Source of the DNA: Terfezia claveryi
Lineage: Eukaryota > Ascomycota > Pezizomycetes > Pezizales > Pezizaceae
Direction of reading: 5' to 3'
Length of the DNA stretch: 22,109 bases
NCBI GenBank assembly: GCA_015179025.1
Contig: WHUX01000502.1
Span: 1-22,109 of the forward strand
Of this stretch, positions 8,339 through 18,517 are shown one piece after another. Made by a program: the position numbers and the translations under genes. Within the stretch, counting starts at the first letter, position 1. Each line of letters opens with the position of its first letter. Under the pieces are notes generated by a model. The model was given only the letters and a program-made list of their open reading frames with translations. It was not told the DNA's origin and did not search any database.

Positions 8339-10061
8339 CTGGAGCTCTAGCGACTAGGAGGCCTGGGCACGATAACCGGCAAAATCAACACAGGAAACAA
8401 CAACAAAGGCAATGACAAGGATTCCAACTCCAAACAACAATGACAATAACAATAGCGACAAAACAACCCTAATAACCAATTCCAGGACGACAAGAACATC
8501 ATTGGGCGGGGCGAGGCTTTCGGGGGTAACGCTGGTGGAACAGGGTGACCAAGTCTTGTACGTTTTCCAGGTCCTCCGCTGGTTGCCAGGTCGTCTCCTC
8601 ATCTCCCACCATTTGACCTTATATTGCAGGTGCCCATACCTTCTTCGGGAGTCCAGCACTTCCTCTACCTCCCATTCCTCCTCACCTTCGATAACCACGG
8701 GGGGAGGTGGAGGGTGTTTCTGGCCGGGGAGAGGGTCGCTAGCGGCAGGCTCGATCTCGGAGACATGGACAACCAGGTGGCGTTTGATGTCCTTGGGAAA
8801 CCTCAATCGATAGGCATGAGTGCCTACAGCGTCCAGCACCTCGAAGGGGCCTAAGAACTTATGGTCCAGTTTGCAGGAGGGCCATTCTGTTTGGAAGTGT
8901 CTGCTAGATAGCCATACTTAGTCCCCTGGGTGGTATTTAGGAGCTGGCAACCGGGACCCATTGGCATACTCTGCTTGCCTGGCTTGGGCATAGGCCAACT
9001 CAGCCTTCAAGGTAGCATGGAGTTTTGTGATCTCTGTTGCGAAGTCCTTGGCTGGGGCATTCTCTCTGGCCTTGCGCAGAGGTGCCAGGGAGTCTACAAA
9101 CCGAGGGTGCCAGCCATAATTGGCCAGGAATGGGGAGGTCTTCAGGGTCTCGGAGAAGTGGTTGTTGGCAGAGAACTCGCAGGTCGCCAGCAACGAAACC
9201 CAGTTATTCTGCTGATAATTGATGTACGCCCTAAGGTACTGCTCCATGATGGCGTTCATGCATTCTGACTAGCCATCAGTCTGAGGGTGGTATGCCGTGA
9301 CAGGTGTACTTCAATACTCAGCAGCTCACAGAAGGTTCTCTAGAAGTCGGCGACGAACTAAGGGCTGCGGTCTGAGACAACCGACGCCGGAAGGCCATGG
9401 TAATGGAAGACATTATTCAGGTAAAGGGATGCCAATTCAGGGGCTGAGTAGGTGTCTCGACAGGGTATCACATGCCTCATTTTTGTCAACCGATCCACTA
9501 CCATTAAGATGGCATTGAATCCCGAGTCTTCTGGCAATCCGTGACGAAGTCTATAGTCAGGTATTGCCAGGGTTGTTCTGGACTTCAGGGGCTTTAGGGT
9601 ACCATAAGGAGCATGGCGGGTGGGTTTGGCATGCTTGCAGACATGGTAATTCTGTATGTACGTTCCACATCTTTCCGCTGATCGATCCAGGTGTATTGCC
9701 TAGTTAGCAGCTCTAGGGTTTTAGCTACTCCAGGGTGGCCAGCAGCTAAAGTGTCATGGTGTTCCCTGATTAGGCTGAGGCGCAAGTCCCCTTCCGGTAC
9801 GTATAGTCGATCCAGGTGGTATAGAAGGCCATCCTGAACGGTGCATTCAGCCAGGAGATCTTGACGTGACGGCGCTGTCCAGATTCCACCGAGGCGATTA
9901 TATTCTTAACCAGGTCATCCTCCGCATATGCCTGTCATATCCGCAGGAGGGGACCTGCTCCGGGGTCCGCTTAGCTTCAGCATCCGTATCCGCAAGGGTA
10001 TTGGCCGCTAGGTCTAGATTTTCAGGTTTAGTACCACCTAATTCTGGTACTTCAGCCTTTC

Positions 10062-10075
10062 ATCCCCCCTTTAGG
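10062..10075 (-). other. Central polypurine tract, element B
   Basis: On the minus strand it reads CCTAAAGGGGGGAT, identical over 14 nt to the 3' tract. It lies just after the RNase H motif [10 protein letters not shown] and before the integrase domain. The same place carries a purine tract in A (2818-2833) and C (14700-14715). Confidence 0.65.
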
Positions 10076-12214
10076 GAGATCTTCTGATCTCCTAGTTAGT
10101 GCATCCGGCTTACCTCCAGCCTTTCCAGGCCGATACCTTATCTTGAAGTTAAACCGAGAGAGGAATTCCGACCACCTAGCCTGTCGGCGATTTAGCAATT
10201 TAGTGGTTGTGAAGTACTCTAGGTTCTTATGGTCAGAGAGGACCTCGATAACCCCCTTTGCCGATTCCAGGTGTGGTCTCCATTCCTCGAATGCTCGCAC
10301 AATGGCCATTAACTCCTTATCATAGATTTCGTAATTACACTCCGCCGGGGAGTGCTTTTTGGAGAAATAGGCCACTAGGTGGAGGACTCCATCGACATAC
10401 TGGGACAGGATTCTGGCGGAGACATAGTCGGAGGCGTCCGTTTCCACGATGCACTCGCTATCAGGGTCAAAATGAGCCAGGATTGGGGCTGAGCAGAAGG
10501 CTTCCTTGAGGTTCTGGAAGGCGGATTGGGCTTCTGGATTCTAGTGGAAGGCCCTTTTTGTCAGGTGTGAGCCAGCTTCTACCTTCGTTTTCGTCAAGGC
10601 CGTCAGGGGTGCCACGATTCTTGAGTATCCCAAGATAAATCAGCGGTAGAAGTTGGCAAATCCTAGGAAGGCCTGCACATCCTTGAAATTGGCTGGGGTT
10701 TCCCACTCTTGGATTGCAGCAACTTTGGCGGGATCTATCCTAATACCTTCCGTGGTTATGATCAAGCCCAGGTACTTCACCTCTTGGACGTGGAATTCGC
10801 ATTTTTCAGGCTTAAGGTACAGCCCAGCCTGCTCCAGCTTCTCCAGCACTTGTCGGACGTGGATCTTGTGTTCCGCTAGGGTATCCGAGTAGATGAGGAT
10901 ATCGTCCAGGTAGGCGGTGCAGAATACATCCAGAAAGTCCCGCAGAGTGTCATTGATAAAGTGCTGAAAGGAGGCGGGGGCATTGGTTAGGCCGAAGGGC
11001 ATCACATTGTACTCAAAATGGCCATATCGCGTCCGGAAGGCAGTTTTCCACTCCTCCCCCTCAGCAATTCGTACCAAGTTGTAGCCCCTCTCAGATCCAA
11101 TTTGGTGAACTATTTGGCCTTGGAGAGCCTGGCTAATGTCTCCTGGATCAGGGGCAAGGGTACCTGTTTTTTACCATAATCTCATTCAGGCCACGATAAT
11201 CCACGCACAACCTAAGGGAGCCGTCCGATTTCTTCACAAACAATACGGGTGCACCTGCTGGGGAGGAGCTATGGCGAATAAGCTCTTGTTGAGGTTTTCC
11301 TCCAAGTACTTCTTCAGGGCTTCCAATTCCAGTCGGGACATTCCATAGAGTGGGCCGTAAGGGGGGTTTTTCCTTCATCAATGGGATTGTGTGGTCGTAT
11401 GGTCGATGGGGGGCAAGCTTTTCTGCGGCTTTTTCCGAGAAGAGGTCGATAAAATCATGGTATTCATCCGGGACCATTGATTTCCACTCCTCCTTGGTCT
11501 CATCTTATTAATCTCTAGGTTAATTTCGCAGATTGACAGGGTATGGGCCTTTAGTTTGTGTCGTTTGGTAAGGTAAGCAAAGGCCCCAGCTCCAATGAAG
11601 CTGACATTCAGGGGTTTAGTAGAAGCCGGGGGACTAGGGGATCAGGAGTAGGAGCAGGGGGTTTGCCAACGTTGACATATGCGGTCTGGTGTACTACCTA
11701 GGCGGGGTCCTCTACCATGGGAGGTAAAGCACATAACCCCCTAACGGCGGCCTGCGGGCACCACAGTGTCTCTTGCAATACCCGCTATTGAAATTCAAGG
11801 TATAGGAGCCGAAATTGACGGAGACATCATGCATCCGGAGCCATGGATCCCCAGAACAATGGGGTATTTTAGCTTGGTCACGAACATCGGGAGGCTCTCC
11901 GAATGATCTCCAATGGCACTGGGTAAACAAGCAAGGTGGTGATAGCCCCGGAGGAGATAGGACGGCCATCAATAATGTCGAGGAGGCGGGGGTGTTGAGC
12001 TTGGAGGTTGGGATGGAATTCTTACTGACGAAGGCCTGATCAATGAAGGCAATTCCTGAAGCACCACAATCTATGAGAGCTGATGTGACCACTGTTTTAC
12101 GATTGAATTTGACAGTTATAGGTACAACGAAGTGCTCGCCAAACAGGCGAGACTCATCAACAGACATAGATGTAGGCAAAGAAAATGCAGACAAAGATAA
12201 ATGACCTAGGGTAG

Positions 12215-12260
12215 GTCCCTTGCTAGTGTCAGTAACTAGGCAAGGGACTCCCCTTTTCCC
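12215..12260 (-). promoter_or_regulatory. Gag-pol -1 ribosomal frameshift signal (element B)
   Basis: On the minus strand: GGGAAAA (12260-12254) phased G GGA AAA in the gag frame, a 5-nt spacer, GTCCCTTGC (12248-12240), one bulge, TAG (12238-12236), a 9-nt loop, CTA and GCAAGGGAC (to 12215). The gag frame stops at the TAG. The -1 frame continues as RGVPCLVTDTSKG into the protease. Heptamer, spacing and stem are identical to A. Confidence 0.8.
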
Positions 12261-13301
12261 GACTCTTCCCCAACTTCTTCGATCCTGGCTTCCGAGATGG
12301 CATGAGCGGCTAGGGAGCGGTTTTTTCGGAGGGGACATGCCGCAATAAAGTGGTCCCCTTTTCCACACGCAATGCACAACCTATTAGTGGGCGGCGGTCC
12401 CTTTCCTCCTGGGTTAGTCGAGGCCTTCCCGATGATAGGTCCATAGGGGTGGGCCCTCCTGCCACCAATGATGGATGTGCTGGTTTATTGGCAGGGGCCT
12501 GAGCTGTCTTGGTGGCATGGTGTTGCTGAGGCTGGGGTTGTGGGAGACGGGGTGCTGGCCTGAATGTGGGGCGGTTGCGGAGCCGGGACATCGCTGTTCC
12601 ACTCGGGAAGCCTGGTCAATTAATTCGTCAAGGGTTGTGGCTTCCGGGAGGCTGACCATGGCCTGCTGGATTTCGTCATTTAGCCCTTCCTGGAATTGCT
12701 CCAGTTTGGACTGGTCATTCCATCGGACCTCCGCTGCCAGTCTCGAGAATTCTGCCACATAAGTGGACAGATCGGTGTTTTTCTGCCTGAGGGCTCGGAG
12801 GGCCCTACTGGCAGTGCCAACGGCATCGGGGTCCCCGAAACCCTATCCAGGATTGTAAAAAGGGCCGAGATATCGTCAAGCTTGATCCCGGTTTCGAGGA
12901 CATATGGCTGGATCTGGTCACAAGCTTTCCCCTCCAGCAAGGCGAAAACGTATGCCAGTCGATGTTGTTCTGACGGGAATCTGGCAGAATCCCCGTTCAG
13001 CTTGAGATTGACAGCATTTTTCCAGGCTCGTAGGCGAACCCGGTCCCCATTGAACTTGGGGGGTGTTGGAATGCTTTCGGTCTTGTTGCTACTGGCTGCT
13101 GTTGGTATTGCAAGGTTCCTAGGGCGCGGCTGAGGTTTTGGACCGTAGTCCATTCGTTGGCCAGGGCAAGGTTCAGATGGTCGAGATCGTCTGGAGGATC
13201 GTGATCTCTTCGTCGGCGGATCTCAATTTTTGTTCAGCCACGGCTAGGCTGTTTTCAGCCACGGCCAGGCTGTTGCCGAGTTCGGCCCCGATGGCATCCA
13301 T
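12236..13301 (-). pseudogene. Element B gag (capsid and CCHC nucleocapsid), frameshifted
   Basis: Gag forms the particle that packages element RNA. The first ATG of the open frame is at 13301 (MDAIGAELG); the frame is open farther upstream with no better ATG. The N-terminus looks coiled-coil and has a 21-bp tandem duplication giving NSLAVAE twice (about 13228-13275). The capsid has PPKFNGDR, LRAWKNAVNLKLNGD and LEGKACDQIQPYV, later LSTYVAEFSRLAAEVRW and LDELIDQA, then a proline-rich stretch and PMDLSSGRPRLTQEERDRR. The zinc knuckle CIACGKGDHFIAAC (about 12330-12380) is complete but out of frame. I see frame changes near 13180, 12840, 12500 and 12390. The one near 12840 is shared with A. The stop is TAG at 12236-12238. 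Confidence 0.85.
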
Positions 13302-13459
13302 GGCCTCGAAGATGTCGATGATTTCTCGACGGTAGGCATTCAACTCGTTCAAGCCTGAGGGTATGGGGGAGCTCCTCCAGGTTTGAAACCTGACAGCGGT
13401 GGTGGGAGAGCTGCTCCTGACATGACTGCCTACCAGTTGGTCCAAAGGATCCAACGTAG
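13302..13459 (-). promoter_or_regulatory. Element B leader with primer-binding site
   Basis: This is the 158 bp between the 5' LTR and the first gag ATG. Two bases from the LTR, on the minus strand, is ACGTTGGAT (13457-13449). It is exactly complementary to ATCCAACGT in the LTR just below the TATA box (13815-13807). That is the arrangement expected for self-priming by the RNA 5' end. The site also forms a near-palindrome, GTTGGATCC-ttt-GGACCAAC (about 13437-13456). I see no clear match to a tRNA 3' end. Confidence 0.6.
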
Positions 13460-13806
13460 TGTAACGACGGCTCTGGGGGCAAGGCGACCAAGGGGTACGC
13501 TGGGGCAAGGGCAAGGCTAGGATAATACACACGTAGGAACGCTACGTGAGTGACCAGGGGGAGGCTGAGATGGGAGGCAAGGGCAAGAGGCAAGAGGGGC
13601 AGAGGGCAGGGGACACGAGACACGCGGAAGCAGTTGCCACGTGTGTCAAGGGAGGCAGCTGGGCTGCAAACACAAGGCGAGGCAAGGCAAGGACAGGAGG
13701 TTCGCAGGGTGGGCAGCAGGGCTGCAGAGTCGAGGCGAGATAAGGAGGTGCACAAGGGAGATGCACCAGCGTGGAGAGAAGCAAGGCCCTGTATTGGATA
13801 TACAAG

Positions 13807-13857
13807 ACGTTGGATGGGATCCAACGAGAGGGCGGAGGGACGAAGATATATATATAT
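13807..13857 (-). promoter_or_regulatory. LTR promoter of B: TATA box and initiator palindrome
   Basis: TATATATATATA (13846-13857) lies about 31 bp upstream, on the minus strand, of ATCCAACGT (13815-13807). The latter is one arm of the perfect palindrome CGTTGGAT-ccc-ATCCAACG (13826-13808). This spacing is normal for a TATA-driven start, which would place the RNA 5' end at the sequence complementary to the primer-binding site. Confidence 0.6.
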
Positions 13858-13937
13858 GATTCCAGGCCAAGGCCGTGGAAGGAATAAGCTTCCCGAGATT
13901 CCTATCTCAGAAGCTAAGATAACAATCACCCATCGAC

Positions 13938-14003
13938 GACACCCGAACAAGCCTGTTCGAGTGTCAAAACAGCACGACACCCGAACAAGCCTGTTCGAGT
14001 GTC
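13938..14003. repeat. Tandem pair of 28-bp palindromes in 5' LTR of B
   Basis: Two copies (13938-13965 and 13976-14003) have arms GACACCCGAACA/TGTTCGAGTGTC with 12 of 14 pairs matched, at 38-bp spacing. The outer copy ends 29 bp from the LTR edge. Both LTRs carry both copies, so the duplication predates this insertion. Confidence 0.93.
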
Positions 14004-14032
14004 AAATCAAGACTAAGAACACGGTTGTGACA

Positions 14033-14037
14033 GGCGT
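14033..14037. repeat. Target-site duplication GGCGT, right copy (element B)
   Basis: GGCGT directly follows the LTR end TGTGACA and matches 7745-7749. Confidence 0.95.
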
Positions 14038-14699
14038 CCCAATGCCACTTTTTTCTTGCTGATATATATATTCCAACAAGGTATAACATGCCTTATTTTC
14101 ATTGACCGATCCACCACTATTACAATAGTATTGAACCTTAAGTCCTTTAGCAACCTAGTCACAAAGTCTATAGTCAGGTATTGCCAAGGTTGATCTGAAA
14201 TCTCGAGGGGGTTCAAGGTTTTATAGGGGGCATGACAGGTAGGTTTCACATACTTACAGATATGGTAGTTCTATATATACTATTCTACTTCCTTTTGCTG
14301 GTTTATCTATATATATTGTCTAGTTAGTAGCTCTAACATTTTGGCTAATCTAGGATAACCGGTGGCTAGGGTATCGTGGTGTTCTTTGAGAAGCTACAGG
14401 CAAAGGTTAGAGTTTGCAGGTATATAAATACAATCTAAGTAGTAGAGGAGGCCATCCTAGACCTTGCATTCCACTAGGGAGACTTTGGTGTAGCAGTGTT
14501 GATTGGTGCCCATAGCTGCAATAATGTCTTTGGCCAACTCATCATTTTTGTAGACTTCCTTTACTAGTTATTGTAGGCCTGTTAGGTCTTTTTCTCCAGC
14601 CATACTCTCAGTAAGGCCTTCAAACTTGGCAAGACCATTAGCAACAATATCTAGATTTTCAGGCTTCAATACTACCTAGTTTTAGTGTTTCAACCTTTT

Positions 14700-14715
14700 A
14701 TCCCCTCCCTTTGGG
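14700..14715 (-). other. Central polypurine tract, element C
   Basis: On the minus strand it reads CCCAAAGGGAGGGGAT, at the same place between RNase H and integrase as in A and B. It has stayed a pure purine run apart from its edges, although the rest of C is badly mutated. Confidence 0.5.
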
Positions 14716-16962
14716 AGTTCTCCTGACCTTCTACATCAGGAAGGAATATAATACCTTTAGAGAGCGTCCATGGGCGTCCAGTGGCACCTAATGGCATCAG
14801 GACACCAACTTTAAGACTATTTCTTCCTAATGTAGTTAATATATCTGGCTTCTCACTGGCTTTTCCTGAGTAGTACATAATCTTGAAGTTGAAATAGGAG
14901 AGAAATTCTAACTACCTAGCCTGCCAGTAATTTAGCAACTTGGTAGTTATAAAGTATTCTAGGTTCTTGTAGACAGAAAGGACCTCAATAACTCCCTTCG
15001 CTAACTCTAGGTAGGGCCTCTATTTCTTAAAAGCTCATACAATAGCTATTAATTCCTTATTATAGATCTCATAATTATACTCTGCTAGGGAGTGCTTTTT
15101 AAGAAATAAACTATTAAGTAAAGGACTCTATTGATATACTGAGATAGAATTCCAGTGGAGATATAGTTGGAGGCATCTATTTGTATAATGCACTCGCTAT
15201 TAAAATCAAAATGAGCTAAGATTAGGGCTAAATAGAAGGCTTCCTTGAGCCTCTTGAAGGTAGACTGGACTTCTAAACTTCACTAAAGCACTAGCTTTTG
15301 TTCATACCTTTTGTCCTTGTTACCACTGTTAAGGGTACCATGATCTTTGAGTATTTTAGGATAAACTAGTAGTAGAAGTTAGTGAATCCTAGGAAGGCTA
15401 ATATATCTTTGAGGTTGGCTGAAGTTTCCTACTCCTGAATAACAGTAACATTTGTAGGGTCTATCTAGATGCCCTCTATGGTGATAATCAGCCCTAGATA
15501 CTTAATATTCTATACATGGAACTCACACTTTTCCAGCTTCAGATATAACTCAGCTTTCTCCAGCTTCTCTAGCACTTATTAGACATGGACCTTGTATTCT
15601 GCCAGGGTATCCAAGTAGATAAGGATATCATCTAGGTATGTAGAGCAAAATACATCCAGAAAGTCCTATAGAGTATCATTAATAAAGTGCTGAAAAGAGG
15701 CAGGAGCATTAGTTAGGCTGAAGGGTATCACATTGTACTCAAAATAGTCATATTACATCCAGAAGGGAGTTTTCCACTCCTTCCCTTCAGCAATTCATAC
15801 CAAGTTGTAGGCCCCTCTCAAATCCAATTTAGTAAACTATTTGGCTTTGGAGAGCCTGACTAATATCTCTTGAATCAGGAGTAAGAGGTACTTGTTCATT
15901 ACTATAATCTCGTTCAGGCTGCAATAATCTACACATAGCTTAAAGGAGCTGTCCGATTTCTTCATAAACAATATGGGTGTAACTGCTAGGGAGGAGCTAT
16001 AGTGGATGAAGCTCTTGTTGAGGTTTTCCTCCAAGTTCTTCTTTAAGGCCTCCAATTCCAGTCATAACATTCCATAGAGTAGGCTGTAAGGGAAGGTTTT
16101 ACTTTCTATCAGTGAAATCATGTGGTCATATAGTCAGTAAAGTGCGAGCTTCTCCATGGCCTTTTCTGAGAACAAGTTGATGAATTCATGGTATTCACCT
16201 GGAACCATAGACTTCCATTCCCCCTCAACCTCATCTTATTAATTTCCAAATTTATTGCATATATAGAAAAGGCATATGCCTTCAGCTTGTGTCTCCTAGT
16301 AAGGTAAGTGAAAGTCCCTACCCTAATAAAGCCAATATTTAGGGGCTTTGGGAGAGGTTAAATAGAGGGAACAGGAGAAATGGAGAGAATAGGGGAAATA
16401 GGGTAGTGTACAGTATTGATATGCATGGGCTGGTATACCACCTAGCTTGGGTAAATTATCAGGAGTAGTAATGTGCATAGCCCTATGACAGTGACTTTTG
16501 AACCTCCACAGTTCTTCCTACAATAATGGCTGTTGAATTATAAGGTATAAGAGCTGAAGCTAACTAACATATCATGCATTTTGGGCTAGGGTATCACAAG
16601 GATAATTGAATATTTTAGTTTGGTCATAAATATTAGGAGTTTCTCCAAATAGTCTCCAATGGCACTAGACAGACACACAAGGTGAATAATAGCTCTAGAA
16701 GAGATAAGGCGGCTATCAATAATATCAAGAAGATAGAGGGTCTTTAGCTTGGAGGTTGGTATAGAGTTTTTACTAATAAAGGTTTGATCAACAAAGGTTA
16801 TCCTCGAAGTACTACAATCTATGAAAGCTGATATTACTACTATTTTACCATTGAATTTAACAGTTATTAGTACTACAAAATGCTCACTAAATAAGTGAAA
16901 TTCATCAACAGACATAGGTGTAGGCAAAGAAGAGGCAGATAAAGATAAATGACTCTAGACAG

Positions 16963-17008
16963 GTCTCTTGCTAGTATCAATAACTAGGCAAGGGACTCTC
17001 CTTTTTTT
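16963..17008 (-). promoter_or_regulatory. Gag-pol -1 frameshift signal (element C)
   Basis: On the minus strand the heptamer is AAAAAAA (17008-17002) where A and B have GGGAAAA; it is still a legal slippery site and still in gag phase. The spacer is again 5 nt, then GTCCCTTGC (16996-16988), bulge, TAG, loop, CTA and GCAAGAGAC (one mutated pair, to 16963). Confidence 0.72.
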
Positions 17009-17904
17009 GACACTTCAACTTCCTCAATCTATAACTTAGGTATGGTATGGGCAGCTAGGGAGTGATTCTTGCAGAGGGAATATACTGTAATGAAGTAATC
17101 CCGTTTCCCATAAGCAATATATAACCCATTGTTATAGTGACATTCCCTTTCTTCTTGTATCAGGTGAGGCCTTTCTAATAATAAATCTATAGGGGTGGTG
17201 CTGCTAGCTACAAGAGATGGGTGAACTAGCTTATTGGCTGTAGCTTAGGTCAGAGGGCTTAGGTTCTAGAGTCATGGTTACTGTATTTGGCTCTAGAGGT
17301 GCTATATTCTTACAAGTCAATAGGTACTGGAGGTGCTAGTCTGGACTTTCAGCCAAGCCAATTTTTGCTCCATCTTTGATACCTAATCAATGTATTCATC
17401 AAGAGTCTTAACATCTAGAGATTGTAGAAGGGCCTTTTTGAGCTCAATATTGAGGCCTTCCTAGAATTATTCCTACTTCATCTAATTGTTCTACTCCACC
17501 TCTGCTGCCAACCTTAAGAATTCAGCCACATACACTAAGAGGTCATATACTCTTTATTTTAGTTCTCGGAGAGTACAAGTTGCCATACTTATAGGATCTG
17601 GGTCTCCAAAAGTGTGGTTGAACATTATGAATAGAGTAGTAATGTTAGGAAGGTTGAAGTGGTCATTAAGTATATAGGGTTGGATCTAGTCTAAAGCTAT
17701 GCCTTACAGTAGGCTATATATATAGGCTAATCAATACTAAATAGTCGAAAACTTTGTAGTATCTTTATTCAGTTTAATCTTGATGGAATTTTTCCAGGCT
17801 TTTAGGTGAGTCCTATTGCTATTAAACTTTAGTAGGGTAGAGTGATCTTAGGTTTTGGGTGCCTAGAATGCTTGGGGTGCTAGAGCTATTTAGAGTCTGA
17901 TTAT
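16984..17904 (-). pseudogene. Element C gag, N-terminus cut off by element E
   Basis: It aligns with B's gag from about the PPKFNGDR region to the TAG at 16984-16986. The capsid shows HTFGDPDPI in one frame through the place where A and B both lack one base (C keeps 34 nt where they have 33). The zinc knuckle region (about 17085-17130) is decayed. Many stops are present. The N-terminal coding part and leader are missing because a Copia LTR starts at 17905. Confidence 0.75.
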
Positions 17905-18414
17905 TGTTGCGGCATATATTCTATGCCCTCTCATGTCGTTATTGTTTCCTGTTACAGCATATATTTACTACTATATCGTCATATGTTTATTCTCTATTAT
18001 GATATCTTCTTCTACTTATTTCTATCTAGTTCTATTACGAGTATCTATATCATGTCTTACATGTAGCTTACTCTGTACTGTCACACTCACATACTTATAT
18101 ATCCATGCTAGTTATTTCCCACACTGTCTTACCTGAATATTACATGTATATAACCTTTCTACTTATGGATATCTCTTCGTTACTTCCTCTTTAAGTTAGG
18201 TTACTATATGTTTAGTTTATACTCTATATTCATGTATTTAAGGCTGGTGTTTACCCGCTTCTCTAGATAGTTAATTAAGCAACTCACACTACACTCACAC
18301 TCATCCATATATCATACTCGCTTCTCCTGTGATCCTCGCTATCTCTCCATAATCTCTACTGGTTACCATGCTACTTCTTACACTGTCCTGCTACCTATTT
18401 TATCCACTTTAATA
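17905..18414 (+). repeat. 5' LTR of Copia element E (about 510 bp)
   Basis: It starts TGTTGCGG where gypsy homology stops and ends just before a primer-binding site, with terminal AATA probably mutated from AACA. It is C/T-rich and non-coding, with a Copia gag 100 bp downstream. The partner LTR is not in the window, so the boundaries rest on context. Confidence 0.65.
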
Positions 18415-18433
18415 GGTTATGAACCCAGAGCTC
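18415..18433 (+). other. Primer-binding site of E, half-tRNA(iMet) type
   Basis: GGTTATGAACCCAGAGCTC directly follows the LTR. It resembles the complement of the anticodon arm of initiator Met tRNA (GGTTATGAGCCCAG pattern, CAT anticodon in the loop), not of a tRNA 3' end. Copia and Ty5 are known to prime from a half-tRNA(iMet). The match is made from memory of tRNA sequences and needs alignment to the host tRNA. Confidence 0.55.
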
Positions 18434-18517
18434 TAGCCTCTTTATTCCCATAATCGAGTCTATATCTTTACTCAATTATCCATTGTGGATTTCTACCTTG
18501 CACAACTACCATTTAAC

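Larger units (their letters stand above)
8499..12260 (-). pseudogene. Element B pol: protease, RT, RNase H, integrase, chromodomain
   Basis: On the minus strand: protease IDCGASG (Asp codon 12069-12071) and a flap region ending near 11800; RT with [20 protein letters not shown] and YLDD (10901-10912); RNase H with TDASD (from 10447), KELMAI, LSDHKN and PDALTRR; integrase zinc domain (HHDTLAAGHPG near 9760), TIDFVT (near 9550), a decayed second site (SDRSP then a stop), a stop in the third (DG*SECMNAIME near 9262); chromodomain at about 8720-8510. Lesions are a 1-nt deletion near 11150 (after VKNRYP), a frame change at the central polypurine tract, more in the integrase zinc domain, and a 1-nt loss in the chromodomain (after YKVKW). 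TAG stops sit where A has CAG or TGG. It would be expressed as a -1 frameshift product of gag. Confidence 0.9.
7750..14032 (-). mobile_element. Element B: complete Ty3/Gypsy chromovirus (6283 bp)
   Basis: Two same-strand 573-bp LTRs enclose 5137 bp that, read on the minus strand, encode gag and pol. A primer-binding site flanks the 5' LTR, a polypurine tract flanks the 3' LTR, and a GGCGT target duplication flanks the whole. I count 18 differences between the LTRs (about 3%), 17 of them transitions. The element sits inside element C's integrase region. Its genes carry frameshifts and stops, so B now depends on others for proteins, although every cis signal I could look for is present. Confidence 0.96.
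13460..14032 (-). repeat. 5' LTR of element B (573 bp)
   Basis: Same edges as the other LTR. From the U3 side (right) it has TGTCACAACCGTG, two 28-bp palindromes, a TATA run (13846-13857), the initiator palindrome (13808-13826), and a U5 rich in C and T on the element strand. The 241-aa minus-strand frame over this LTR and the leader is not a gene: its partner frame exists in the other LTR and the product is low-complexity. Confidence 0.96.
14063..17008 (-). pseudogene. Element C pol, 5' part: protease to integrase core, heavily mutated
   Basis: Read on the minus strand it aligns with B's pol over its full length. The protease has IDCST where B has IDCGA (16927-16586); both catalytic-loop changes are G-to-A. 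RT has LCVDYCSLNEI (15837-16055) and a still intact YLDD (15638-15627). RNase H (about 15190-14830) and the integrase zinc domain are decayed. The first integrase Asp survives in TIDFVT (about 14170). Stops are frequent, mainly TAG and TAA for Gln and Trp codons. The gene breaks at 14062 and resumes at 7530. It cannot code for protein. Confidence 0.85.
14063..17904 (-). mobile_element. Element C, 5' portion (second half at 6188-7530)
   Basis: It is the oldest resident here. It is split in its integrase gene by a small insert and element B, cut in gag at 17904 by Copia element E, and bordered at its 3' LTR by F, with element A in a nearby C-type LTR relic. The two halves together give about 4.9 kb of internal sequence against 5.1 kb in B, so it was close to full length. 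About 330 bp of leader and gag start and the 5' LTR are missing or lie beyond E. In one 100-bp comparison with B (10938-11040 against about 15663-15767) all 17 differences are C-to-T or G-to-A in C. Confidence 0.88.

Noticed and set aside
12694..13133. Plus-strand open frame of 145 aa opposite gag of B
   Set aside because: It is a shadow of the gag frame: the minus strand gives clear Gag motifs and the plus-strand product has none.
13938..14003. 38-bp repeat with palindromic core as a CRISPR-like array, or as a tRNA B-box (TTCGA)
   Set aside because: There are only two units per LTR, with the same 10-bp spacer, no cas genes, and a eukaryotic retroelement context. The B-box resemblance is short, with no A-box or cloverleaf.
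17933..18136. 67-aa hydrophobic frame as a small membrane protein
   Set aside because: It lies wholly in the C/T-rich Copia LTR. The Leu/Ile/Tyr content comes from composition and no start context or relative supports it.
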